In this document: piece after piece, positions 26,566 through 34,110 of the stretch
Layout of the letters: every line of letters begins with the position of its first letter
How positions within the stretch are numbered: the stretch's first letter is position 1
Source of the DNA: Terriglobales bacterium
Lineage (GTDB): Bacteria; Acidobacteriota; Terriglobia; Terriglobales; Acidobacteriaceae
Reading direction: 5' to 3'
DNA length: 64,000 nt
Assembly (NCBI GenBank): GCA_035573675.1
Contig: DATMAB010000027.1
Location: 62,001-126,000, forward strand
The notes under the pieces: model-generated
The model's input: only the letters and a program-made list of their open reading frames with translations
What the model was told of the DNA's origin: nothing
Databases searched by the model: none
Position numbers and translations under genes: made by a program

Positions 26566-27711
26566 TCAGAGAATCTCGGACATCTGCCGTTTCAGCTCGC
26601 GCTTCTGCTGCTCGATCACGCGGCGCTGCTCGTCCATCTGCCGGCGCAGCTCGCGTCGGGTTTCCTCCATCGAACGCCGGAATTCCGCCTGGCGCATCTT
26701 CAACGCCTGGGCCGCCTGCAACTGCGCCGCGCGCGCGGCGCGTTCCACTTCCGGCTTCATCCGCTCCAGATCCAGCTTCATCCGCTCCATGTCCTGGCGG
26801 AAATCCTGCATGTCGAAATCGAAGTCGAAGTCCAACTCCGGCAGGTCGAATTGCAGAAAGGACGAGTCCTCGCTGCTCTTGCGTTCCGGCAGGTTCAGGG
26901 TCAGGGTCTGCGTCTTCTTTTCCCGGATGATGCCCACGCTCACTGCGCCGCCCTTCTGCCGGCGCATGGCCGCTCGCCAGTCGCCGGTATCGGCGATCTT
27001 CTCATTGCCCACGCTGACGATCACGTCCCCCGCCTTGAACCCCGAGGCCTCGGCCGGGCTGCCCTTCTCCACCGAGCGCACCAGTACGCCCGCGCCGTCC
27101 TTCACTCCGAAGAACTCGCCCAGTTGGTTGGTCAGGTTCTCCACCACCAGGCCGTTGCGCGCTACCGAGGTGCGCACCACCACGTCGACGGCCGGCACCT
27201 CCGGGATCCTGGGCAGCTTCGGCATGATGACCTTGTACTTCCCGGCGTACATCTTGCTGCGGTCGCCCAGCGTCGCGGTCAGCGTCATGGGCTGGCCGTC
27301 GCGGCTGATGCCCAGCTTCACGCTCCGTCCCGGAGGCGTCTCATGGATCATGCGGCGCAGCGCCTCGGCGCTCTCCACCCGCTGCCCGTTGAAGTCCAGG
27401 ATGACGTCGCCGACTTTCAGTCCCGCCTTGCCCGCGGGCGCGTCCTGGTCCACCAGGCGCACTTCCACGCCCCGCTCTTCTTTCAGCTTGAGCGCCGCCA
27501 TGCGCTCCGCGGTGACGTCGGCGACATCCACTCCCAGGTAGGCCTTGCGCCCGCCCAGTTGCACCAGACCTTCCTCGTCGCCTCCGACGGCCCACACCGC
27601 CGGCTGCGACGAGTCGCCCTCGCCGTAGATCATGACTCCCGCCTGCCTCGCCATCGCCATCGGCGCCATCAGCAGCGCCACCGTCATCGCTCTCACAATC
27701 CCGCTACGCAT
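26566..27711 (-). CDS. Secreted two-PDZ protein with C-terminal coiled coil, no protease domain
   Basis: A 381-residue protein. A signal-like N-terminus leads into PDZ 1 (about 55-150, AYLGVDVADVTAERM...GLKVGDVILDFNGQRV) and PDZ 2 (about 180-275, GVLVRSVEKGSPAEASGFKAGDVIVSVG). After an acidic DFDFDFDMQDF stretch the last 90 residues are a long Glu/Arg/Gln-rich coiled coil. HtrA proteins have this type of PDZ pair, but there is no trypsin-like domain and no catalytic triad, so this is an adaptor-like protein. It has GGAG 6 nt before the ATG. It is the last gene of the sigma-factor cassette. Confidence 0.85.
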   Translation of the reverse strand: MRSGIVRAMTVALLMAPMAMARQAGVMIYGEGDSSQPAVWAVGGDEEGLVQLGGRKAYLGVDVADVTAERMAALKLKEERGVEVRLVDQDAPAGKAGLKVGDVILDFNGQRVESAEALRRMIHETPPGRSVKLGISRDGQPMTLTATLGDRSKMYAGKYKVIMPKLPRIPEVPAVDVVVRTSVARNGLVVENLTNQLGEFFGVKDGAGVLVRSVEKGSPAEASGFKAGDVIVSVGNEKIADTGDWRAAMRRQKGGAVSVGIIREKKTQTLTLNLPERKSSEDSSFLQFDLPELDFDFDFDMQDFRQDMERMKLDLERMKPEVERAARAAQLQAAQALKMRQAEFRRSMEETRRELRRQMDEQRRVIEQQKRELKRQMSEIL

Positions 27712-27736
27712 GATGATCTCCTTCGTTTCTTTCCGC

Positions 27737-28963
27737 CTACTTCTTGCCGCGGCGGATCTCGATATTCCCGTTGGTGGTGTGCAGTTTCAGCACCGGCCCG
27801 CCTCCGTTGATGCTGCCTTCCACGTAGATCTGCTTCGGCCCCCAGCTCCCGCCTTCGGTCGTGACCTTGATCTCGGGAAAGTCGGACTTCACCCAGTGGC
27901 CGTCGCCCAGGTCGATCAGCCCGTGCACCGTCACGCCCATCGACGGCGCCAGGTAGACGATGATGTCCCCGGCCTGCGTCTCCAGGTGCGACTCCGTGAA
28001 CCTGCCTTTGCCCAGAAACTCGGCGTAGATGGGCCCGCCCGCGGTCTCCGCGCGCGCGCCCTGCGTCAGGTTGAGCAGCTTCAGCCCGCCGCCCGCGGTC
28101 TCCGCCCGCACCGGCCCGGTGGCCGACTCCAGGTGGATCCCGCCGCCCGCCGTCACCAGCACCACCCCGCCGTTCACCCGGCCCACGTGAATGGAACCTC
28201 CGGCGGTCTCCGCGTGCAGGTCCTGGTCGCAGCTCGACACCTGGATGCTCCCGCCGGCGGTATTCAGCACCGCGCCGTTGGCTACCGTGCCCACTTCGAT
28301 CGAGCCTCCGGCGGTCTCCGCCACCAGCCGGCCCTTGATGTTGCGCGCCGCGATGCTGCCCCCGCTGGTCGTCAGGCTGGCGTTGCCGCCCACCGAACCG
28401 GCGTCAATCGAGCCTCCGGAAGTCTCCGCCTGCACGGGCCCGCCGATCTCGTCCAGCGTGATGGAACCCCCCGCCGTCTCCGCGTACACCTGGCCGGCGA
28501 TGTTCCGCACGCTCACGCTCCCGCCTGAGGTCTCGATCTTGGCCAGCGCCAGCTCGCGCGGCACGGTCACCGTGAACTCGGCCGAGAGGTACCGCTTCTT
28601 CTGCGGACCCGCCCACTGCCCTTCCAGGTACACCAGGTCTCCCTTGCGCAGCACGTTGATGGTGAATCCCTGGAAGAGCTTGCGCGCCGCTTCCTCATCG
28701 CCCTTGTGGCTGCGCTTCTTGATGGTGTAGGTCACGTTGGGCTGGCTGGCGCCCGCCACCGTCACCGACCCGATCTCGGTGATGACCTTCAGGTTGCGCG
28801 CCCCGGCCAGCGTGCCCGTGGTCTCCTCCACCCACTTGTCTCCCTCGCGGTAGATGCGGGTGTCCTGCGTCCCGGTGGTGTCGGTGCGGAACGTCTGTGC
28901 CCAGGCGCTCCCCGCCAGCGTGGTTGTCAAAGCGACGATTGCGACTTGGATGAACTTCCTCAA
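27737..28963 (-). CDS. DUF4097 beta-repeat surface or periplasmic protein
   Basis: A 408-residue protein with a signal peptide (to SAWAQ), starting at TTG 28963. The body contains about eleven consecutive copies of an 18-residue unit with the pattern xGGSIxxxxxxGxxxxET (for example AGGSITLDEIGGPVQAET). This predicts a right-handed beta-helix or stacked beta-strands, the DUF4097 putative-adhesin fold. The periodicity is nearly free of indels until the last units (LGKGRF). It sits between the anti-sigma factor and the PDZ gene, so it is probably a target or sensor of envelope stress (inference). Confidence 0.85.
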   Translation of the reverse strand: MRKFIQVAIVALTTTLAGSAWAQTFRTDTTGTQDTRIYREGDKWVEETTGTLAGARNLKVITEIGSVTVAGASQPNVTYTIKKRSHKGDEEAARKLFQGFTINVLRKGDLVYLEGQWAGPQKKRYLSAEFTVTVPRELALAKIETSGGSVSVRNIAGQVYAETAGGSITLDEIGGPVQAETSGGSIDAGSVGGNASLTTSGGSIAARNIKGRLVAETAGGSIEVGTVANGAVLNTAGGSIQVSSCDQDLHAETAGGSIHVGRVNGGVVLVTAGGGIHLESATGPVRAETAGGGLKLLNLTQGARAETAGGPIYAEFLGKGRFTESHLETQAGDIIVYLAPSMGVTVHGLIDLGDGHWVKSDFPEIKVTTEGGSWGPKQIYVEGSINGGGPVLKLHTTNGNIEIRRGKK

Positions 28964-29008
28964 TATGCCGTTCCCTTTCTACCCATGCCCCTCGACTGTC
29001 CTGGCCTG

Positions 29009-29935
29009 CTAATCGATCTCCGGCAGAGTCGCCAGGACCCTCCGCGACTCATTACGGATGAACTTGTTCTCGTCCTTCTGCGCCAGTTGCTCCAGCGCCA
29101 GGCGCACGCTGCCGTCGCCCTTCACCGGCTGCAGCATCTTGATGGCTTCCGTGCGCACCCCGGGGTTGGGATCGTTCAGCAGCGCTTCCAGGATGGCGTC
29201 GCGCACCCTCAGGTCTTCCGCCACGTAGGGCCGCAGGCCCTCCAGCGCCTTCAGCCGCACGCCCGGGTTCTTGTCATAGCGCAGTGAGTACATCAGCGCT
29301 TCGCGCACGCGGTTGTCCTGCGGATTCTCCGTCAGCAGGTCCACCGAATCCAGGCGCACGCCGGAATTGGTCTGGCTGCGGGCCGCGAACAGCAGCAGTT
29401 CCTGGATGCGGGGGTCGTCCAGCGACCCCTGCGCCGACTCCCGCTGCAACTGGTCGTACTGGATCTCCACCAGGTTGGAGCGCGGATCGCGATTGATGGA
29501 GCGGATGCCGGCGATGGCCGCCTCGGCGGGCTGCGGCGTGGCCGCGACCTGCGGATGGCCGTTCTGGTTGAGCATGCCGTAGGTGGTCATGATGCCGGCC
29601 GCGAAGCCCACCATCAGGATGCCGGCCGCCAGCGCCGGCGAGTAGCGGATCTGCCGCAGCCACGCTCCCGGATCCAGCACCCAGCGCCAGGCCGCGGCCT
29701 GGGTCGTGGACTCCAGCTGCTCCTGCAGCCGCATCCGCGATGCCGTCAGCAGGTTGGGCGTGGGCTCCAGGCGCGGCCGCGCCGCCAGGGCGCTCCGGAA
29801 CTCGCGCACCGTCTTCAGTTCGGCGGCGCAGCCGGCGCAGCGCTCCACGTGCTGTTCCAGCTCGTGCCGCGCGTCGTCGGCCATCTCGTCGTAGACGTAG
29901 TCGATGAGTCCCTTCTTCACGTATTCGCAGTTCAT
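29009..29935 (-). CDS. Anti-sigma factor with zinc finger, TM helix and HEAT repeats
   Basis: Residues 1-40 are a zf-HC2 type anti-sigma zinc finger: MNCEYV...HELEQHVERCAGC with the His-x3-Cys-x2-Cys pattern. A transmembrane helix follows (about residues 110-130, LAAGILMVGFAAGIM). The C-terminal 130 residues form HEAT-like repeats (NPGVRLKALEGLRPYVAEDLRVRDAIL, DPNPGVRTEAIKMLQPV) that could bind a partner. The start ATG at 29935 has AGGAG just before it and is 10 nt after the sigma factor stop. It holds the sigma factor at the membrane until an envelope signal arrives (known logic for this family). Confidence 0.9.
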   Translation of the reverse strand: MNCEYVKKGLIDYVYDEMADDARHELEQHVERCAGCAAELKTVREFRSALAARPRLEPTPNLLTASRMRLQEQLESTTQAAAWRWVLDPGAWLRQIRYSPALAAGILMVGFAAGIMTTYGMLNQNGHPQVAATPQPAEAAIAGIRSINRDPRSNLVEIQYDQLQRESAQGSLDDPRIQELLLFAARSQTNSGVRLDSVDLLTENPQDNRVREALMYSLRYDKNPGVRLKALEGLRPYVAEDLRVRDAILEALLNDPNPGVRTEAIKMLQPVKGDGSVRLALEQLAQKDENKFIRNESRRVLATLPEID

Positions 29936-29945
29936 GGCAACACTC

Positions 29946-30614
29946 CTAACGCATCTCCGCCAGCGAGGCCCGCAGCTTCTGCGTGGCCCGGAACAGCGTG
30001 TTCTTGGCCGTGTCCTCGGTGGTCTCCAGCATCTCGCCGATGGTCCGGAGCTTCAGCCCGTGGTAGTGCTTCAGCTCGAACACCATGCGCTCCCGCGGCG
30101 TCAGTTTCTCCAGCGCGCCCGCGATCTTCTTGCCCAGCTCGCGCCTCATCAGATCGCGCTCCGGGTTCGCTCCGGCCCGCTCGTCCGCCACCTGGTCCAC
30201 CAGGCTGTACTCTTCGCCCTCGTGGTCCACCGCCACGTTCGCGCTCTCTTTGCGCACGTTGCGCTTGCGCAGGTGGTCCAGGCACAGGTTCACCACAATG
30301 CGGTAGATCCAGGTGTAGAACGAGCACTCGAACCGGAAGCTGCCCACGTTGCGGTACGCCTTCAGGAACGCCTCCTGGTAGATGTCCTGGGCGTCCTGCT
30401 CCGAGCGCGTCAGGTTCAGCGCCAGGCGCAACACCGCCTGGTCGTACTGGCGGACTAGTTCCTCGAAGGCGGCGCGGTTCCCGCGCTGAGCCTCGCGAAT
30501 CAGGACGCTGTCGTCCACGCGACTCAGACTTTGGGTGACCATCTGTCCCTGAAGAGGTCTGCTTCCGGGACCACCGCCCACCGCCGGGATCAAGCTAGCG
30601 GCTTCGGCCGGCAT
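29946..30614 (-). CDS. ECF-family RNA polymerase sigma factor
   Basis: A 222-residue protein. Region 2 is VDDSVLIREAQRGNRAAFEELVRQYDQAV through DAQDIYQEAFLKAYRNVGSFR with the -10-reading FECSFYTWIYRIVVNLCLDHLRKR. Region 4 is KLTPRERMVFELKHYHGLKLRTIGEMLETTEDTAKNTLFRATQKLRASL, the helix-turn-helix that reads the -35. The start at 30614 is chosen because AGGAG lies 7 nt upstream. MVTQ at 30542 is an alternative and would still keep region 2. It is followed by its anti-sigma factor. Confidence 0.93.
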   Translation of the reverse strand: MPAEAASLIPAVGGGPGSRPLQGQMVTQSLSRVDDSVLIREAQRGNRAAFEELVRQYDQAVLRLALNLTRSEQDAQDIYQEAFLKAYRNVGSFRFECSFYTWIYRIVVNLCLDHLRKRNVRKESANVAVDHEGEEYSLVDQVADERAGANPERDLMRRELGKKIAGALEKLTPRERMVFELKHYHGLKLRTIGEMLETTEDTAKNTLFRATQKLRASLAEMR

Positions 30615-30781
30615 CGGCTGCTCCTGCAGGGTCCTGGGGCGACTCCAGTATGCCCTACAAATCTGACTCCGTGTCATTGGACGCGCCCGTGCAAGGATTG
30701 TGAGCAAGCCCCAAAGCTCGCAGACCCGCAGGAATCAAGGGCTTGCTGGAACGAACAGGCCAAGTAACCAAAGCACCCGAA

Positions 30782-30828
30782 GGTGGCCCATGTCTGTGCC
30801 CCGCTTTTTCGGGCGCAGACGTGGGATT
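30782..30828. repeat. Family A palindrome in sigma-nuclease gap
   Basis: CCCATGTCTGTGCCCC...GGGCGCAGACGTGGG, an imperfect palindrome related to the 31.4-kb array. It is part of the 397-bp gap 30615-31011, which otherwise turns abruptly AT-rich after 30890 and holds only the promoter listed next. Confidence 0.65.
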
Positions 30829-30969
30829 CTCGTGCGATGGCGTCGCCCGAATGCGGACCCTGGAGTCCCGGGCAACGGCCCTTGTCAAGCTTTTTCTTTT
30901 CTTCCCTTTAACTCGTTGAAAACAGGTAGGAATCCGTCACAACTCAACACAGATGATATTCTAATTTCT

Positions 30970-30986
30970 GCTATAATACATTATAG
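30970..30986 (+). promoter_or_regulatory. Extended -10 promoter overlapped by a palindrome, nuclease gene
   Basis: TGCTATAAT is a perfect extended -10 (TGn-TATAAT, 30969-30977). The same bases form half of CTATAAT-AC-ATTATAG, a 7-bp-arm palindrome (30971-30986), so a bound repressor would block the promoter. No -35 is present, as expected for the extended type. Confidence 0.65.
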
Positions 30987-31011
30987 AATATGTAAGAAAG
31001 AAATACAACCT

Positions 31012-31485
31012 ATGCCCCTCTCCTCCTCCCCCGCCAAAGCTCAGGGAGAGGAGGTCGAAGTCCGGTTCCTGCTGAAGGCCCTCACTCTGGGCCTGGCCGT
31101 GTCCCAACCTTACGGGGACAACGTCCCCTACGACTTCCTGGTGGACAACGGCCGTCGCATCTTCCGCGTGCAGGTGAAGAGTGCCACCCGCTTCGACCTC
31201 GGCTCCTACCGTCTTTCCACCGCCCGCGGCGGTCGCCAGAAGTCGCCTTACTCGGCTCACGAGATCGATTTTCTCGCCGCCTACATCATCCCCGAAGAAG
31301 CCTGGTACCTGCTTCCCGTCCGCGCCTTCGCCCCGCGCAAGTCCCTGCGCCTCTGCCCGCGCAACGGCCGCCCGGGCTCCCGCCCGCTTCGCCTCGAACG
31401 TTACCGCGAAGCCTGGCGCCTGCTGACCGGAACCGCTGACGGTGCCCCACGTTCGCGCCTGCCGTTGGCGCGTACGTGGGGTTAG
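31012..31485 (+). CDS. PDDEXK_5-type endonuclease (group I intron-associated type)
   Basis: A 157-residue protein. GEEVEVRFLLKALTLGLAVSQPYGDNVPYDFLVDNGRRIFRVQVKSATRF gives the nuclease order: Glu in helix 1, Asp in YDFLV, and the Q-x-K of VQVK. IDFLAAYIIPEEAWYLLPVRAF and KSLRLCPRNG continue the family pattern known from I-SspI-like enzymes. No group I intron is near, so it is freestanding. The final 15 residues (from DGAPRSRLPLARTWG) are encoded by the first unit of the tandem repeat array, so the native C-terminus has been replaced or extended. Confidence 0.8.
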   Translation: MPLSSSPAKAQGEEVEVRFLLKALTLGLAVSQPYGDNVPYDFLVDNGRRIFRVQVKSATRFDLGSYRLSTARGGRQKSPYSAHEIDFLAAYIIPEEAWYLLPVRAFAPRKSLRLCPRNGRPGSRPLRLERYREAWRLLTGTADGAPRSRLPLARTWG

Positions 31486-31733
31486 TTCGGGTCGCCGCAC
31501 CGTGTCCGACACCATCGTCTCTGTTGTTGGAACGACAGGCGGGAAAAACCAGCACGTTGCGACGATGCCCCACGTTCGCGCCTGCCGTTGGCGCGTACGT
31601 GGGTTAGTTCGGGTCGCCGCACCGTGTCCGACATCATCGTCTCTGTTGTTGGAACGACAGGTGGGAAAAACCAGGACGTTGCGACGGTGCCCCACGTTCG
31701 CGCCGCGCCTTTCGGCGCTAACGTGGGCCCGGC
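31443..31733. repeat. Tandem array of a 122/123-bp palindrome-bearing unit (2.3 copies, family A)
   Basis: Units start at 31443, 31566 and 31688 (TGCCCCACG). Each begins with a palindrome of about 37 bp (CCCACGTTCGCGCC...GGCGCGTACGTGGG), followed by about 85 bp (with CTCTGTTGTTGGAACGACAGG and GGGAAAAACCAG). Units 1 and 2 differ at only a few bases. The third ends after its palindrome and carries the CCTTTCGGCGCTAACGTGGGC version also found at 16,993. The gap 31486-31924 holds no gene. Confidence 0.9.
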
Positions 31734-31924
31734 TGTCCCGCCCTTGTCGCTCCCGTTGTTGCAGCGACCGCATGAGAGCACGAGCACGTGAATTTGACGC
31801 GAACTACAAAACCGGCAGCAACCAGTCGCGAAGCGACGGCAAAAAGCCTCGCGGCGTTTTGCAGCGCAGGAGTTATAGACACCACGGCCGGCGGTTTTGC
31901 AGACCCGCCGGCCGCAGGGAACTC

Positions 31925-32377
31925 TTACTCCGCCGCTTCCTTCTCCACCACCACCTGGATGGTGGCGGCGACGTCGCGGTGCAGCTTCACTTTGACCGCG
32001 AACTCGCCCAGCGCCTTGATAGGCTGGTCCAGCTCGATCTTGCGGCGGTCGACCTCGAAGCCCTGCGCGGCCAGCGCTTCGGCGATATCCACCGAGGTCA
32101 CCGAGCCGAACAGGTGGTCCTGTTCCCCCGCCTTGCGCTGGAAGGTGAGGCGCGCGCCCTCCAGCTGTCCGGCCAGCGTGGCCGCACCCGCCTTCTCCTG
32201 CGCCGCGCGGCGCTCCGCCGCCTGCTTCATCTGCGCAATCACGGCCCGGTTGGCTTCGGTGGCCTCGATGGCCAGCTTGCGTGGGATCAGATAATTGCGG
32301 CCATAGCCTTCGGCCACCTTCACGATCTCGCCCCGGTGGCCCAGCTTGGCCACATCTTCTTTCAGAATGACGTCCAT
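31925..32377 (-). CDS. rplI: 50S ribosomal protein L9
   Basis: A 150-residue protein. The N-terminal MDVILKEDVAKLGHRGEIVKVAEGYGRNYLIPRKLA is the RNA-binding L9 domain, followed by the long connecting helix and the C-terminal domain ending in a short Glu/Ala tail. It is last in the rpsF-rpsR-rplI run. The stop lies 192 bp beyond the tandem repeat array. A stuttering repeat fills the gap to rpsR. Confidence 0.96.
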   Translation of the reverse strand: MDVILKEDVAKLGHRGEIVKVAEGYGRNYLIPRKLAIEATEANRAVIAQMKQAAERRAAQEKAGAATLAGQLEGARLTFQRKAGEQDHLFGSVTSVDIAEALAAQGFEVDRRKIELDQPIKALGEFAVKVKLHRDVAATIQVVVEKEAAE

Positions 32378-32384
32378 GAAATCA

Positions 32385-32456
32385 GCTCCTAGCTGCTAGC
32401 TACTAGCTTCTAGCCAAAAGCGCCTGGCTCCTAGCTAGCCGCTAGTAGCCAGTGGC
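32385..32456. repeat. Stuttering CTAGCTxCTAGCTxCTAG repeat between rpsR and rplI
   Basis: About eight degenerate copies of CTAGC(T/C). A similar element follows rpsR at 32850-32893. Confidence 0.7.
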
Positions 32457-32460
32457 TTCC

Positions 32461-32832
32461 TTACCGCACCGCAAACGGCAGGAACGCGATGTTGCGCGCC
32501 TGCTTGATGGCGTTGGTCAGCCGCCGCTGGTGGGGCGAGCACACGCCCGTCACCCGGCGCGGCACGATCTTGCCGCTCTCGCCCACGAATTGTTGCAGCA
32601 GGCGCACGTCCTTATAGTCGATCGAATCGATCTTCTCCACGCAGAACTTGCACACCTTCTTGCGCCGGAAGAATTTGCGCCCTTCGCGCCCCCCCGGCCC
32701 GCCCGGCCGCGGACCGCCCGGTCCGCGCCTTGGCCCCGGCCCTGCAGCCGGTGCCGTCGCTGGCGCCGGCGTTTCGACCGTCCCCTCCGGCGCCGCCGGG
32801 GTTCCGCCGTTTTGAATCTCTTCGTCTGCCAT
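32461..32832 (-). CDS. rpsR: 30S ribosomal protein S18 with N-terminal extension
   Basis: A 123-residue protein. The last 70 residues are S18 proper ([39 protein letters not shown]... to ARNIAFLPF). The first 50 residues are an acidic then Pro/Gly/Arg-rich extension ([20 protein letters not shown]) that is not present in E. coli. CKFC and the later Cys suggest a zinc site (the zinc-retaining S18 form). It belongs to the rpsF-rpsR-rplI cluster, but ssb, which often lies between rpsF and rpsR, is absent. Confidence 0.95.
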   Translation of the reverse strand: MADEEIQNGGTPAAPEGTVETPAPATAPAAGPGPRRGPGGPRPGGPGGREGRKFFRRKKVCKFCVEKIDSIDYKDVRLLQQFVGESGKIVPRRVTGVCSPHQRRLTNAIKQARNIAFLPFAVR

Positions 32833-32894
32833 GTTTCTCCTTAGAGTGAGCTTCTAGCGGCTGGCCTCTGGCTAGAAGCCAGAAGCTGGCATGG

Positions 32895-33290
32895 TTAGAC
32901 TCCCACCGCGGCTTGCGCGCCCGGCGTTTCCGTTTCCGGCTGCGGGCCGCGCCGCACCTTGGTGGCGCGGATGGCCTTGACCTTGGCCAGCCGCTTCTGT
33001 TCCTGGTCGATGCGCACGGTCAGGAACTTGAGCACCTGCTCGGTCACCCGCAGGCGGCGCTCCAGCTCGTGGATGGTCTCGCCCGACCCTCCCACCGTGA
33101 ACAGCACGTAGTTGCCCTCACGCGTTCCCCGCACCGTGTACGCCAGCCGGCGCCGTCCCAAACGTTCGATGCTCTTGATGGTCCCGCCGGCGGCCGAGAC
33201 GTTCGACTCCAGTCCCTGGATGAGCTTCTCCACTTCTTCGTCGGCCACATCCGGCCGCACGATGAACATCACTTCATACAAACGTTGCAT
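32895..33290 (-). CDS. rpsF: 30S ribosomal protein S6
   Basis: A 131-residue protein. The start MQRLYEVMFIVRPDVADEEV matches the family. The SIERLGRRRLAYTVRGTREGNYVLF segment is the second signature. The ATG at 33290 is chosen because codons further upstream read into a family A repeat. The C-terminus has an Arg/Pro/Glu-rich tail of about 25 residues. It is first of the rpsF-rpsR-rplI set. Confidence 0.95.
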   Translation of the reverse strand: MQRLYEVMFIVRPDVADEEVEKLIQGLESNVSAAGGTIKSIERLGRRRLAYTVRGTREGNYVLFTVGGSGETIHELERRLRVTEQVLKFLTVRIDQEQKRLAKVKAIRATKVRRGPQPETETPGAQAAVGV

Positions 33291-33320
33291 TGCGTCCTCA
33301 TTTCTATTGTTTCCACTCTC

Positions 33321-33365
33321 GGTGCCCCATGTCTGCGCCACGCCTCTCACCGCAGACGCGGGCAT
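33321..33365. repeat. Family A palindrome upstream of rpsF
   Basis: GGTGCCCCATGTCTGCGCC...CGCAGACGCGGGCATC, the same family as the array at 31.4 kb. A short stuttering GAAACTTGAAACTCGAAACT follows at 33367-33387. Confidence 0.65.
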
Positions 33366-33384
33366 CGAAACTTGAAACTCGAAA

Positions 33385-33966
33385 CTAGCCTTCCGTCTTC
33401 ACCTTCTGATTGAACCGGTTCATCGCCTTCTCCGGGCCTTCTTCCACGATCACCCGCACGGCCTCGGCGGCGCGGTCCAGCATCTCGTCCACCGCCGGGA
33501 GCTGCGCCTTCTTCCACGGCGAGGTCACGTACCGGGCGCCGTCGCCGACCGCGTGGCCCGGGTGGATGCCCATGCGCACCCGCACGAACTCGCTGGTGCC
33601 CAGTGCCCCGATGATCGACTCCACCCCGTTGTGCCCCGCCGACCTTCCGCGCCTCCGGATGCGCAGCGTCCCCAGCGGCAGGTCCAGTTCGTCGTACAGC
33701 ACGATCAGGTCCCGCGCCGGGTCGGCTTCCAATTCCCGCACCAGCTCGCCCACCGCCATGCCGCTCAGGTTCATGTACGTCTCCGGCTTGGCCAGCAGGA
33801 CATCCTCGCCGCCCAGCACCGCTTTCCCGGTAAGCGACCGGCAGCGCCGGTTCGCCACCCGCACCCCGCACTGCTCGGCGATGCGGTCCACCGCCAGGAA
33901 CCCGCTGTTGTGCGGCGTGAACTGGTACTCGATGCCCGGGTTGCCCAGCCCCACGATCAGCTTCAC
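33385..33966 (-). CDS. pth: Peptidyl-tRNA hydrolase
   Basis: Recycles tRNA from peptidyl-tRNA that dropped off ribosomes. The catalytic residues are in place: Asn of GLGNPG, His of TPHNSGFLAVD, and Asp of YDELDLP. GHNGVESIIGALGTSEFVRVRMGIHPG is the family's second signature. It starts at GTG 33966, since VKLIVGLGNPG is the family beginning, and the codons upstream are repeat-rich. A 193-residue protein, cotranscribed with rplY and prs in the order common in many bacteria (prs-rplY-pth). Confidence 0.94.
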   Translation of the reverse strand: MKLIVGLGNPGIEYQFTPHNSGFLAVDRIAEQCGVRVANRRCRSLTGKAVLGGEDVLLAKPETYMNLSGMAVGELVRELEADPARDLIVLYDELDLPLGTLRIRRRGRSAGHNGVESIIGALGTSEFVRVRMGIHPGHAVGDGARYVTSPWKKAQLPAVDEMLDRAAEAVRVIVEEGPEKAMNRFNQKVKTEG

Positions 33967-34043
33967 GCGGCCGCGTCTCGTTTCCAAAACCGAACTCGTG
34001 CTGCACCCTGGAGACGCCGCCCGTTCAACGGTGGCCTTCGGAG

Positions 34044-34110
34044 GGGTACGGCTTGAGCCGTGCCGTACCAGCCGCATGACCACAGGGCTCTAGCCCCTGA
34101 GGGCACAGCC
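34044..34110. repeat. GGC-TNNA-GCC hairpins between pth and rplY (family F, variant loops)
   Basis: Two hairpins with GGC-TTGA-GCC and GGC-TCTA-GCC centres (near 34047 and 34087). The stems continue with GGTACGGC/GCCGTGCC and AGGGC/GCCCC. They lie in the intergenic part of a ribosomal operon. Confidence 0.6.

Noticed and set aside
31012-31485. Group I intron around the nuclease gene
   Set aside because: No split host gene and no intron core helices were found. The gene is freestanding.
31443-31733. CRISPR-like array at the tandem repeat
   Set aside because: The units are 122-123 bp, contiguous and nearly identical, with no unique spacers and no cas gene.
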